A DNA stretch of 64,000 bases from Crocinitomicaceae bacterium (lineage in GTDB: Bacteria; Bacteroidota; Bacteroidia; Flavobacteriales_D; Crocinitomicaceae). Under the pieces are notes generated by a model that was given only the letters and a program-made list of their open reading frames with translations, made no database searches and had not been told where the DNA came from. Both the position numbers and the translations under genes were made by a program. The stretch's first letter is position 1, and each line of letters begins with the position of its first letter. The stretch is taken from contig JAQXBM010000041.1 of NCBI GenBank assembly GCA_029252405.1, positions 1-64,000 on the forward strand, read 5' to 3'. Of this stretch, positions 25,843 through 34,427 are shown piece by piece.

Positions 25843-26314
25843 TGTTGATTCGTTTCGCTAAATCTAGAAATGCATCTTCCACATTTTCTCCTGTTTTTGC
25901 ACTGGTTAAAAGATCGAAATCCGCATCAAAAGAGGGAGCGTTGCCTTCCAATAAATCCATTTTATTTCCGATAATCACTTTATTGACTTCAGGAAAGTAA
26001 GAATTCAAAACTTCCAGTTCTTTTATGATGGCGTGATACGTTTCTTCTCGTGTTGAGTCGAAAACCAAGAGAAACGCGTGTGTACCTCTCAAATAAGCAT
26101 CGTAAAGTTGTTCATTCATCAAATCGCCTGCAACATCCCAAATGAGCAGTTTGTAGGTCACATCTCCCAAAACAACCGATTTCTTAGAGATGTTTATTCC
26201 GATCGTCGACAAGTATTCTTCATTAAATATACTGTGCACGTATTGTTTGATCAGCGATGTTTTTCCAACGGATTCGTTTCCAAGAAGGACTATTTTTTTA
26301 CTTATTTCGCGCAT
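25829..26314 (-). CDS. Ras/Rab-like small GTPase
   Basis: The 161-residue protein is a complete Ras-superfamily G domain. G1 is GNESVGKTS (12-20), G2 Thr37 in LSTIGIN, G3 WDVAGD (59-64), G4 NKMD (117-120) and G5 TSAK (137-140). The residue after the G3 glycine, Gln61 in Ras, is Asp64, which suggests altered hydrolysis or dependence on a partner. There is no C-terminal cysteine, so no lipid anchor. It overlaps the upstream longin-like gene by 17 bp and the downstream kinase gene by 14 bp. Bacterial relatives such as MglA work with roadblock/longin-type partners. Confidence 0.92.
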   Translation of the reverse strand: MREISKKIVLLGNESVGKTSLIKQYVHSIFNEEYLSTIGINISKKSVVLGDVTYKLLIWDVAGDLMNEQLYDAYLRGTHAFLLVFDSTREETYHAIIKELEVLNSYFPEVNKVIIGNKMDLLEGNAPSFDADFDLLTSAKTGENVEDAFLDLAKRINNEQG

Positions 26315-27023
26315 TATCTGTAGAGGGAAAAAATGTCTTTTGTATGTGTTCGTTTACTTGCTCTGTCAATTCATTGTCGATCTCTTTGAATGAAAGTGAA
26401 CCAATTGATTCATCAGCAAGTTCCAAGCATTGATCGAAATAGAGAGATTTCATTTCCTTCGAGATGATTCCTTCTGTAATCAATGCAAAGTAAAATTGTT
26501 CAAAATTGAAGAGTAGGATGGTGTAGTCGCCATATTCGAGGCTTTCCAAATCGGAATCGCCATCGCCAAAAGCGGATTGAACGAATGACTTAATAGCCGT
26601 AAGCATGCTCGCAATCAGGTCGGGCTCGATGGTGTCTTCGTTTCCATATTCGCCAATGACTAATCCAGAATCTTTGTGAATGATAAAGACTTGTTCCAAT
26701 TGTCCGTTGGCTTCCTTCGTCTTGTTTTTCTTTAAGAAATCAAAAGAGAACAGTGCTTTTCGGCGTTTATTGATTTCTTCGTTAAGTCGTTCCATTTCAC
26801 TTCGGATAAACTTTCGAATCAGTTTGCCGACATGTGGACCGAGCATATCAACCACTTGATCCTTCGAATTGTTCAGAACTTTGACGAATTCATCTGGATC
26901 GTTTAGTTGTTTTTCGAGCACGTCAATTCGTTCAAGTAAACGCTCATTACGTTCCTTGTTCTCTTCACGATCATCGGCTAAAATGATTTTACGAAGCTCT
27001 TCGAATTGACTTTTGGTGTCCAT
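26298..27023 (-). CDS. Coiled-coil protein with longin/roadblock-like domain
   Basis: The 241-residue protein has a charged coiled-coil N-terminus (about 5-90). A compact alpha/beta domain (about 108-190) reads EQVFIIHKDSGLVIGEYG, then helix LIASMLTAIKSFVQSAFG, then LEYGDYTILLF and FYFALITEG. This strand-helix-strand order resembles longin or roadblock/LC7 domains, which bind small GTPases. The resemblance is by eye. It precedes and overlaps the GTPase gene, supporting a GTPase-partner role. No transmembrane helix. Confidence 0.72.
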   Translation of the reverse strand: MDTKSQFEELRKIILADDREENKERNERLLERIDVLEKQLNDPDEFVKVLNNSKDQVVDMLGPHVGKLIRKFIRSEMERLNEEINKRRKALFSFDFLKKNKTKEANGQLEQVFIIHKDSGLVIGEYGNEDTIEPDLIASMLTAIKSFVQSAFGDGDSDLESLEYGDYTILLFNFEQFYFALITEGIISKEMKSLYFDQCLELADESIGSLSFKEIDNELTEQVNEHIQKTFFPSTDNARNK

Positions 27024-27039
27024 TTAGATCTGCAGGTCT

Positions 27040-27399
27040 TTACGACTGCAATTTCTCACCGATTTGAACCAATAATTTTCCAAGAACCGCTCGGTCGGTT
27101 TTTTCATCTTGTAAACGATCCAATTCTTTCTGGATATCATCTTCAAGCTTCGAGAGTTGCTTGTCCGTCTTTTTTTCAAGATCATGAACGGCACTTTCAC
27201 GCTCGTTGCTCTCATCAACCAACTGATTTTGGAGATCGTCAAGGCGATCGTTGAGTGCTTTAAATCGATCTTCAAAGGTCTGAATGTCAGAGCCAAAAAT
27301 AAGCTCTTTGACCGCTTGAATTTTCATTTGGTCCTGATTCATTGGAGTCTCCTTTATTTCCTCGATCTCTTGAGGGTTTTTACCTTTTTGTTTCGCCAT
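27040..27399 (-). CDS. Small coiled-coil protein of the GTPase operon
   Basis: This 119-residue protein is almost wholly charged and helical. After a short N-terminus, IQAVKELIFGSDIQTFEDRF leads into a long heptad-like coiled coil (about 45-100), ending in DRAVLGKLLVQIGEKL. It has no enzymatic motif or membrane segment and is probably a scaffold or adaptor for the longin-like protein and GTPase encoded 16 bp downstream. The family is not one I can name. Confidence 0.78.
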   Translation of the reverse strand: MAKQKGKNPQEIEEIKETPMNQDQMKIQAVKELIFGSDIQTFEDRFKALNDRLDDLQNQLVDESNERESAVHDLEKKTDKQLSKLEDDIQKELDRLQDEKTDRAVLGKLLVQIGEKLQS

Positions 27400-27551
27400 A
27401 ATGCTAATATTTGTTCCTGTAGTGATGCATACGCATCGGCTTGATTAATGGTTTCAGATTCACACAAATATAGAAAATACCTGTCCATTAGATTAAATAC
27501 ATCAGAACGTGCAACTAAACGAGCCTGATTGATTAAATTTGCTGAACTCAT
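27354..27551 (-). CDS. Possible 65-aa protein at the head of the GTPase operon
   Basis: An ATG at 27551 opens a 65-codon frame encoding MSSANLINQARLVARSDVFN followed by a helical, tyrosine- and glutamine-containing middle and a very basic C-terminus (RNKKVKTLKRSRK). It overlaps the start of the coiled-coil gene by 46 bp in another frame. In favour of it are ordinary-looking codons and an in-line position. Against it, its start is only 14 bp from the divergent ccsBA ATG, and a -7-like element for the downstream genes (27465-27472) lies inside it. Confidence 0.45.
   Translation of the reverse strand: MSSANLINQARLVARSDVFNLMDRYFLYLCESETINQADAYASLQEQILALWRNKKVKTLKRSRK
27465..27472 (-). promoter_or_regulatory. 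Candidate -7 element for the GTPase operon
   Basis: The minus strand reads TATATTTG, matching TAnnTTTG, 65 bp before the coiled-coil gene at 27399. No -33 TTG is visible. If used, the 65-aa frame would not be part of this transcript. Confidence 0.3.
27534..27541 (+). promoter_or_regulatory. -7 promoter element of ccsBA
   Basis: TAAATTTG matches TAnnTTTG and lies 24 bp upstream of the ATG at 27566, which supports that start. Confidence 0.45.
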
Positions 27552-27565
27552 TATTTCGACAAAAC

Positions 27566-30500
27566 ATGGACAAATTCGCGAATCAGTTTTTTTCAATGCG
27601 CATGATGGCCATTGCAATGATCATATTTTTTGTTGCAATTGGAGGAGCCACATTACTTGAATCTTCCTACGACACTCAAACATCGAAATTATACGTTTAC
27701 AATGCAACATGGTTCAACCTCCTGTTGACCTACCTTGCTTTGAATTTAATTGCGAACATTATTCGTCACCGAATGTTTCAGTTGAAGAAGTGGGCAACAC
27801 TGCTGTTTCACGTTTCTTTCATTGTTATTTTGATCGGTGCTGCAATTACACGTTTTTTCTCTTTTGAGGGGATGATGCTCATTCCTGAAGGCGGAACTTC
27901 TGATTACATCTATTCCTCCGATCCGCACGTTTCGTATCGAATTACGGACAAGAATATGGTTCTGGTCAACGATATTCCAGTGTACATGTCTGAGTGGAAA
28001 TTGTGGAACGGTTTCGATGAAACGGAGGTGTTAACCGAAGAGTTCGGAAGCAGAAAAGGTCAAGAGATCCTGATTGAATACGTGGATTATCACAAGAACA
28101 TGATTGATTCAATGGTGACAAATGATAGCATCAAAGAGTCGTCGATTGAGTTGGTGTATTTGGGTGAATCGCAATTTGTTTCCCAAAACGATTTCTTGAA
28201 TCTTGGTGGGGTTGATTTCTCTTTTGATAAGAAGAATGCGATGCCAGGAGTGGAGATCTTCAAGAATGGCAATAGATTTGAGATGAAAGTTGGAATGCCT
28301 GGATCGACAAGTTTGCCAATGGCCACGTTGCGAACAGCTGACCGAACAACAGGAGTTCCTGACTCATTGTATCAGCCAATACCTGTGGGCATTGTTGTTC
28401 CACTCGAAATGTCTACACTTTACAAGGTTGGAGAAACACAATTCGTCTTCAAAGGATTGAGAAAGAATACGAAAAAGATCCGTGTTAAATCGGAAGTGAA
28501 GGACGAAGGACTGGATGATTTAGTGGTGAAAATAACGCATCAAGGTAAATCAATAACGAAGACTTTAACAGGAGGAGCTAGTTCGATTCCATCATTATTA
28601 CCATTTGAATTTAACGGACTTACCTACCAAATGAGCTATGGTCCGAAAATCATCAAGCTTCCATTCAAAGTTGGATGTGATGATTTCAGATTGGAACGCT
28701 ACCCAGGTTCAAATGTGGCTTCGTCTTACGAAAGCGATTTGGAAATCATTGATGACTCTTTGAACTACAAAAGAAAACAAACGGTGTTCATGAACAACAT
28801 TATGGATTACCGCGGTTACCGTTTCTTCCAATCGAGCTATTTCCCAGATGAAACTGGGACGAAATTGAGCGTGAACTATGACAGATTGGGAACGAATGTG
28901 ACGTACATTGGTTACCTGCTGATGGCTTTGGGAATGATTGTTACTTTGTTTATGAAGAATGGACGTATGCGCGAATTGATTCGAAAACTTGAAAAGAATC
29001 ACGACCGAAAGGTGAAGTTGCAAAATACCACTTTGGCAATCGCGCTGCTGTTCTCAGTTTCAGTTTTTGGTCAAACACCTCCGGCAGAAGAAGATCATTC
29101 AGGGCACGACCACAGCCAACATGATCACTCAGGCCATGATCATTCGGACATGGAGCCACCGATTATTATGGATACAAGTGGAAATCAAAATCCACCGCCT
29201 CCGCCACCTAGAAAACAAACGGTTTCTAAGCATCATGTGATGTCGGAAAAGGTGTCAGAAGAAATTGCAAGTTTGCTGCTCTTCGATTTCAAAGAGAGAA
29301 TAATTCCTTTTCACACTTTCGCTGATCAAGTGATGCGAAAAATACATCGATCAAATAAATACGAAGACTACAACGCTGTTCAGGCGGTTGTGAGTATGCA
29401 CATGTATCCTGATTATTGGCTTCGACAAGACGTGATTTACATTGATAGCAAAGGGGGGATTAGAGACCGCTTCGATGGCCGTAAACATGTTTCATTCATT
29501 GATCTCATGGATACGACGACTGGAAATTTTCTATTCTTCGACGAGTATCAAAAAGCATTTCAGAAGAAAGAATCTAAGCGCAACGAGTTTGAGAAAAGGC
29601 TATTAAAAATTGCAGAGCGATTTACCATCTTCAATGATATCATCTCGTGGCGTTTGATGAAAATCATCCCAAGTAAAACAGATGAAGGTGGAAAATGGTT
29701 CATCCCACTTAGCCAAGAGTTAGCTGGTGTTGATACAACTGGAAGCGGTTTAGCTCTGCGCTTTTTCACAGCTATTAATGTTTCCGCTACATCGAAGTCG
29801 GATGTAAAACCGTTGGCATTGCTGAAAGAGTTGAAAAAATATCAACGCGATGTTGCAGGGGACGCTTGTCCGAGTATTGAGAAAGTCGAAATGGAGATTA
29901 GCTACAACAAAATGAACATTTTTAATAATGCAAAGAATGTTTACGGAGCTCTGGGTGCGATCTTACTGCTTGTTTTCTTCTTTGGAATTTTCGTTAAACC
30001 AACGGAGAAGTCGAAGAAGCGCATGAAATGGATTGCCTATTCACTCGCAGCATTATTGCTAATAACATTCTTGTATCATGGTTACGGAATATACTTACGT
30101 GCAAGAATTACGGGATATGCGCCATGGGCGAATGGATACGAAGCGCTCGTGTTTATTGGATTCGTGACCATGTTCGCGGGTTTCTTTACCTACAGAAAAT
30201 ATCCTGTGGTAACAGCAGGGGCAGCTATTCTTGGTTTCTTGTTGCTCTTTGTGGCAGACATGAATTTACTCGATCCTGAAATTACTCCAATGCAGCCAGT
30301 TTTGAAATCGTATTGGTTGATGATCCACGTAGCGATTATCACAGGAAGTTATGCCCCATTGGGAATCTCCTGCATCTTGGGTCTTTTGGCTATGATTTTA
30401 TATGCAACACGAAACAAAGAGAATGCGGCAGTCATTAATTTGAACATTAACGATCTGACTTATATTTCTGAGATTTTCATGACAATTGGATTATTCATGC

Positions 30501-30883
30501 TTACCATTGGAACCTTCCTGGGCGGCGTCTGGGCCAATGAATCCTGGGGTCGATATTGGGGATGGGATCCAAAAGAAACGTGGGCATTGGTAGCTGTACT
30601 CGTATATGCTGTGATCTTACACCTTCGATACATTCCAGGTTTAAAAGGCAAATTCGTGTTCAATATGGTTTCCTTCTGGGGATACACATCCATTTTGTTT
30701 ACCTTTTTTGGAGTGAACTTCTATCTCGTAGGACTGCACTCGTATGCACAAGGAGATGGACTAGGCGAAGTGCCGATTTGGATCAAATTGACCTTCCTGT
30801 TCTTCGGATTATTCACAGCTTTCGTAGCCTACCGAAATTGGAATTTCAAAAAGAAAATGAAACAAGAAAATGTTGAGCTCTAA
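27566..30883 (+). CDS. ccsA: Fused cytochrome c biogenesis protein CcsBA (ResB-CcsA)
   Basis: From the ATG at 27566 the protein has 1105 residues. The N-terminal half is ResB/CcsB-like, with transmembrane helices early (IGGATLLESSYDT follows the first) and a large periplasmic part with TVFMNNIMDYRGYRFFQSSY. A histidine-rich loop (about 507-525, HSGHDHSQHDHSGHDHS) and a proline run lead to a further extracytoplasmic region. The C-terminal CcsA half has many helices and the tryptophan-rich WWD heme motif WGRYWGWDPKETWAL. It exports or handles heme and ligates it to apocytochromes c in System II maturation. bshB1 overlaps its end by 14 bp. Confidence 0.93.
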   Translation: MDKFANQFFSMRMMAIAMIIFFVAIGGATLLESSYDTQTSKLYVYNATWFNLLLTYLALNLIANIIRHRMFQLKKWATLLFHVSFIVILIGAAITRFFSFEGMMLIPEGGTSDYIYSSDPHVSYRITDKNMVLVNDIPVYMSEWKLWNGFDETEVLTEEFGSRKGQEILIEYVDYHKNMIDSMVTNDSIKESSIELVYLGESQFVSQNDFLNLGGVDFSFDKKNAMPGVEIFKNGNRFEMKVGMPGSTSLPMATLRTADRTTGVPDSLYQPIPVGIVVPLEMSTLYKVGETQFVFKGLRKNTKKIRVKSEVKDEGLDDLVVKITHQGKSITKTLTGGASSIPSLLPFEFNGLTYQMSYGPKIIKLPFKVGCDDFRLERYPGSNVASSYESDLEIIDDSLNYKRKQTVFMNNIMDYRGYRFFQSSYFPDETGTKLSVNYDRLGTNVTYIGYLLMALGMIVTLFMKNGRMRELIRKLEKNHDRKVKLQNTTLAIALLFSVSVFGQTPPAEEDHSGHDHSQHDHSGHDHSDMEPPIIMDTSGNQNPPPPPPRKQTVSKHHVMSEKVSEEIASLLLFDFKERIIPFHTFADQVMRKIHRSNKYEDYNAVQAVVSMHMYPDYWLRQDVIYIDSKGGIRDRFDGRKHVSFIDLMDTTTGNFLFFDEYQKAFQKKESKRNEFEKRLLKIAERFTIFNDIISWRLMKIIPSKTDEGGKWFIPLSQELAGVDTTGSGLALRFFTAINVSATSKSDVKPLALLKELKKYQRDVAGDACPSIEKVEMEISYNKMNIFNNAKNVYGALGAILLLVFFFGIFVKPTEKSKKRMKWIAYSLAALLLITFLYHGYGIYLRARITGYAPWANGYEALVFIGFVTMFAGFFTYRKYPVVTAGAAILGFLLLFVADMNLLDPEITPMQPVLKSYWLMIHVAIITGSYAPLGISCILGLLAMILYATRNKENAAVINLNINDLTYISEIFMTIGLFMLTIGTFLGGVWANESWGRYWGWDPKETWALVAVLVYAVILHLRYIPGLKGKFVFNMVSFWGYTSILFTFFGVNFYLVGLHSYAQGDGLGEVPIWIKLTFLFFGLFTAFVAYRNWNFKKKMKQENVEL

Positions 30884-31595
30884 AGTTGACATACTCGCGT
30901 TTGCTGCGCATCCGGATGATGTTGAATTGGCAGCATCAGGAACGATCATGAAGCACATTGCTCAAGGAAAGACAGTGGCAATTGTCGACTTGACGCAAGG
31001 CGAAATGGGATCGCGTGGAACCATTCACACACGTTACGAAGAGGCAGAAGCGGCATCTGAAATTTTAGGACTTCAGCACCGCGTAAACCTCAAAATGGAG
31101 GACGGTTTCTTTGAAATAAACGAGGAGAACAAGCGTAAGATTGTAGAACAAATTCGTCGATTTCAACCTGACATCGTATTGGCGAACGCAATGAGTGATC
31201 GTCACCCTGACCACGGTAGAGGAGGGAAGCTGGTTTCTGAAGCGTGCTTTTTATCAGGATTGGTGAAAGTGGAGACGGAACTGGATGGATTAAAACAAGA
31301 AGCATATCGCCCAAAGGCCGTTTATCATTACATCCAAGATTATTATATCAAACCAGATTTTGTTGTAGATGTCACAGATTTCATCGATCGAAAAATGGCG
31401 TCCATTCAGGCATACAAAACGCAATTCTTCAATCCGGATTCAGAAGAGCCAGAGACACCAATTTCAAGCCGAGGCTTCCTTGATTTTGTTGAGGCGCGCA
31501 TGAGAGAATTTGGTCGACCAATTGGCGCGAAGTACGCTGAAGGGTTTACTGTTGAGCGTTTTATTGGAGTAGAGGATTTGTTTGATTTGAAGTAA
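30870..31595 (+). CDS. bshB1: Bacillithiol biosynthesis deacetylase BshB1
   Basis: This 241-residue PIG-L family deacetylase has the zinc motif AHPDDVE (13-19), the DLTQGEMGSRG segment that distinguishes BshB1, and a second zinc site in HPDHGRGG. It removes acetyl from N-acetylglucosaminyl malate in bacillithiol synthesis. It overlaps ccsBA by 14 bp, so it is translated from the same mRNA. The other bsh genes are not in the window. Confidence 0.92.
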   Translation: MLSSKVDILAFAAHPDDVELAASGTIMKHIAQGKTVAIVDLTQGEMGSRGTIHTRYEEAEAASEILGLQHRVNLKMEDGFFEINEENKRKIVEQIRRFQPDIVLANAMSDRHPDHGRGGKLVSEACFLSGLVKVETELDGLKQEAYRPKAVYHYIQDYYIKPDFVVDVTDFIDRKMASIQAYKTQFFNPDSEEPETPISSRGFLDFVEARMREFGRPIGAKYAEGFTVERFIGVEDLFDLK

Positions 31596-31653
31596 TTAAT
31601 CCAAATCAACGCAGAGTCTTTTCTTGAGTGTGATATGTATGCGAATCTTTCAA

Positions 31654-32103
31654 TCAACGAATCCCTTCAATCTTGATTGTCTTCCCGTTAAACTGAATTT
31701 CATCTCCAGCCTTTTTTCCTTTCAGTACATTTCCCAAAGGAGAAGTCATTGTCAGGCAGAAAATGGATTCATCTTCCACCAATAATTTCCCAATTCCAAC
31801 CGAGAAAAAGAACAAACCGTTTGAAGCGTTGACCAAACTCCCGAATTGAATTTCATCGTGTTTGTCTTCGACCTTGATCTGAGCGATCGCCTGCTGGAGA
31901 TCACGAGCACTCAATACCTGTCGGCCCAATTTTTCTTGTTCCAGCTGCGCCATTGCTCGACCCGTTTCATGCTTGTCTCCAGCGGTGCTTTTTGATTCAC
32001 TAACCATTTCCGCGCGACTATTGTCCAAGGCCTTTTCCAAGGTTGATACGCGATTGTTCACTTCAGCTTGAAGTACTTGAAAAACGAGAGATTTATCCAA
32101 CAT
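31654..32103 (-). CDS. GreA/GreB-like transcription factor domain protein
   Basis: The 149-residue protein has an N-terminal helical part with acidic residues (NSRAEMVSESKSTAGDKHET) and a C-terminal FKBP-like GreA/GreB domain ending SPLGNVLKGKKAGDEIQFNG. Full-length GreA is about 158 residues. Here the coiled coil is divergent, so it may be a Gre-fold protein that binds RNA polymerase without classical cleavage activity. Its start overlaps the 3' end of the glycosyltransferase gene by 11 bp. Confidence 0.78.
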   Translation of the reverse strand: MLDKSLVFQVLQAEVNNRVSTLEKALDNSRAEMVSESKSTAGDKHETGRAMAQLEQEKLGRQVLSARDLQQAIAQIKVEDKHDEIQFGSLVNASNGLFFFSVGIGKLLVEDESIFCLTMTSPLGNVLKGKKAGDEIQFNGKTIKIEGIR

Positions 32104-33223
32104 GTTTAGCGATAATGGATTCTAATTGTTCGAGAACTTTCTCTGAGCTGTATTTCATGCTGGAAGTTCGAATTTTCTCAGAATCAAATGTTCTTTCCTC
32201 TTTGATGATTTCTTCCATGGCTGCAGCCAAACTTTCGGGACTATCCGCCTTTGTTTGGATTCCCATATCCTTTGGAAGCTTTGAGGCAATTCCAACCGGA
32301 GTTGAAAGGACAGGTGTTCCAGTGGCCCACGATTCTGCCACTACAATCGAAAAAGTCTCGTAGTTTGAATTCAAAATAAATGCATCTGATTGTTGATACC
32401 AGCGCGGTAAATCTTTCCATTCGAATGGACCATCAAATGAAACTTGATTATCCAAGTTCTGCTCGGTGACATAATCTTGCCACTTCTTTGCAGATTCATC
32501 TGAAATAATCGCCAGGTGGAAATTAAAGAGGCCTTTGTCGGTTAAAATACGACAAGCGTCAATGAGTCCTTTTGGATTTTTCGTGGCTTCCTCTAAGGTT
32601 GAGATGTGCAAGAACTTCTTGATCTCAGTGCTTGGCTTTGGAGCAAACTTGAACAAATCTGTATCTATGTGATTTGGTAGAATTCCGATCTCGCTTTGGG
32701 GGAAGTGACCTAATATTTCTCGCTTCAAATTTTCTGAAACTGCATAAAAATGATCAATCTTCTTAATCGTTCTGCGGATAATGGATTTCTGTAGGAAGGT
32801 CATTTTCTTCCAGTATTCCTTTCGGAAATAAGAACCATGTTCAATGTGAATCCAAGGACATTTCAATTCTTTCTTGAGTTGAATAAATTGCAATCCCTTC
32901 GGCAAGGTGACGTGCGAAATGAAAAGGTCAGCATCCAATACTTCATTGAGCGCATGTTTCAACGCTTTCTTTTGAAGGGAAAACTTCTTCCAAGCAGATC
33001 CACCTCGTGGGTGGTATACAATGATTTCGGTTAAATTCCCCGACGAGTTCTTTTCAAGATTGAAATCCGTTTGATCCGGATGCGAAACAGTGTGAACAAC
33101 TGTAACGTGATGTTTCGTAGCGATTAATTCCGCTTGTCGCTTCACGAAATTGCCCACAAATTCCTGGTACTTGTTCGGGTACCATGAGCTAGCAATTACA
33201 ACATGTACTTGTTCTTGTGGCAT
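32093..33223 (-). CDS. Glycosyltransferase family 4
   Basis: This 376-residue GT-B fold enzyme has an N-terminal domain starting VHVVIASSWYPNKYQEFVGN, a linker with YAVSENLKREIL, and the C-terminal nucleotide-sugar site ESWATGTPVLSTPVG preceded by SDAFILNSNYETFSIV (E-x7-E pattern). It transfers sugar from an activated donor to an unknown acceptor, perhaps for surface polysaccharide. No polysaccharide cluster surrounds it. The GreA-like gene overlaps its end. Confidence 0.9.
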   Translation of the reverse strand: MPQEQVHVVIASSWYPNKYQEFVGNFVKRQAELIATKHHVTVVHTVSHPDQTDFNLEKNSSGNLTEIIVYHPRGGSAWKKFSLQKKALKHALNEVLDADLFISHVTLPKGLQFIQLKKELKCPWIHIEHGSYFRKEYWKKMTFLQKSIIRRTIKKIDHFYAVSENLKREILGHFPQSEIGILPNHIDTDLFKFAPKPSTEIKKFLHISTLEEATKNPKGLIDACRILTDKGLFNFHLAIISDESAKKWQDYVTEQNLDNQVSFDGPFEWKDLPRWYQQSDAFILNSNYETFSIVVAESWATGTPVLSTPVGIASKLPKDMGIQTKADSPESLAAAMEEIIKEERTFDSEKIRTSSMKYSSEKVLEQLESIIAKHVG

Positions 33224-33254
33224 ACATGCCTAAGTTACGATTTTAAACGCAAGT

Positions 33255-34394
33255 TTAAACGAGTGTCTTTTCGAAAACTACGCGGATTTGCTCTAATGCG
33301 AATTCGATTTCTTCTTTCGTGGTGTATCTTGAGAATGAAAAACGCACGTTCGGTCGCGTCATGTCAGTGTTAATTCCCGTCAATACGTGAGAACCGACGG
33401 ACGCTCCTGAAGAGCAAGCACTACCTCCTGAGACGGCGATCCCTTTCAAATCGAGCGTAAATAAGAGCATTCCAGCTTTTTCCGTTTTAGGGAAACACAC
33501 ATTCAACACAGTATACAAGGATGATTCTGGGCGAATATCTCCATGGAAGCTAATGTCGCTAAACATCGCTTTCAATTCAGAAATCATGTAATCCTTCAAC
33601 CCTTGAACATATTCCTGATGCTCTTTGACATCTTCATAGGCCAAATCCATTGCTTTTGCCAAACCAACAATTCCGTATACGTTTTCCGTTCCACCGCGCA
33701 TTCCGCGTTCTTGTGCTCCTCCGTGAATGAGGGCTTCGGCTTTCGTGCTTTTGTTGATATAGAGGAATCCTATTCCTTTTGGTCCATGGAATTTATGTGC
33801 CGCGCAGGTAAGGAAATCAATCTCTAATTCCCGCATGTCGAATGGGTAATGCCCCATTGTCTGGACAGTATCCGAATGAAAACAAGCATCATATTGTTTA
33901 CAGAGCTTGCTAACTTTATCCAATGGAAGTAATGTCGCAATCTCATTGTTAGCGTGCATCAACGAAACGATTTTCTTTTCATCTCCTTGAAGCAAACGCT
34001 CTAAATCTTGCAGATCAACTGTACCGTTTTCATCAAGCTTTACGTAAGAAACTTTCACTCCGTGCTTTGCTTTTAAGGCATCAGAAGCGCAGATTACCGC
34101 TTTGTGTTCAATTTCTGAAGTGATGATGTGCGTTACACCACAGTTCGTGACAGCAGAAGTAAGTGCCATGTTATCTGCTTCCGTTCCGCCAGATGTGAAA
34201 ATGATTTCCGACGGCTGACAATTTAAATGTTTCGCAATTGAACGTCGCGAGGTCTCGATGAGAGCCTTGGTTTTACGACCAAAAGAATGAGTTGAGGAAG
34301 GGTTTCCGAATCCGTCTCTCAATACTGGTATCATTGCATCCACAACTTCTGGCGCTACAGGAGTGGTGGCTGCATTATCAAGATAAACTGCCAT
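33255..34394 (-). CDS. Cysteine desulfurase (NifS/IscS family)
   Basis: From the ATG at 34394 the protein has 379 residues. MAVYLDNAATTPVAPEVVDA starts the PLP fold, TSGGTEADNMAL follows, the PLP lysine is in CAAHKFHGPKG, and the sulfur-carrying cysteine is in GGSACSSGASVGSHVL. It takes sulfur from cysteine for Fe-S clusters or tRNA thiolation. A -7 promoter element (34412-34419) between this ATG and an upstream in-frame start supports the choice. No isc/suf genes adjoin it. Confidence 0.93.
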   Translation of the reverse strand: MAVYLDNAATTPVAPEVVDAMIPVLRDGFGNPSSTHSFGRKTKALIETSRRSIAKHLNCQPSEIIFTSGGTEADNMALTSAVTNCGVTHIITSEIEHKAVICASDALKAKHGVKVSYVKLDENGTVDLQDLERLLQGDEKKIVSLMHANNEIATLLPLDKVSKLCKQYDACFHSDTVQTMGHYPFDMRELEIDFLTCAAHKFHGPKGIGFLYINKSTKAEALIHGGAQERGMRGGTENVYGIVGLAKAMDLAYEDVKEHQEYVQGLKDYMISELKAMFSDISFHGDIRPESSLYTVLNVCFPKTEKAGMLLFTLDLKGIAVSGGSACSSGASVGSHVLTGINTDMTRPNVRFSFSRYTTKEEIEFALEQIRVVFEKTLV

Positions 34395-34411
34395 TACGCT
34401 AAAATTTGAGG

Positions 34412-34419
34412 CAAATATA
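34412..34419 (-). promoter_or_regulatory. -7 promoter element of the cysteine desulfurase gene
   Basis: The minus strand reads TATATTTG (consensus TAnnTTTG), 17 bp before the ATG at 34394. Confidence 0.45.
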
Positions 34420-34427
34420 GCCAATTC

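Noticed and set aside
14550-27551. Direct link of the Ras-like GTPase to gliding, by analogy with MglA and nearby gldF/gldG
   Set aside because: The two loci are 7 kb apart in separate units, and Bacteroidota gliding does not use MglA; position alone is not evidence.
31654-32103. 3-oxoacyl-ACP synthase, a label sometimes given to such proteins
   Set aside because: There is no thiolase fold or catalytic cysteine; the C-terminal domain is GreA/GreB-like.
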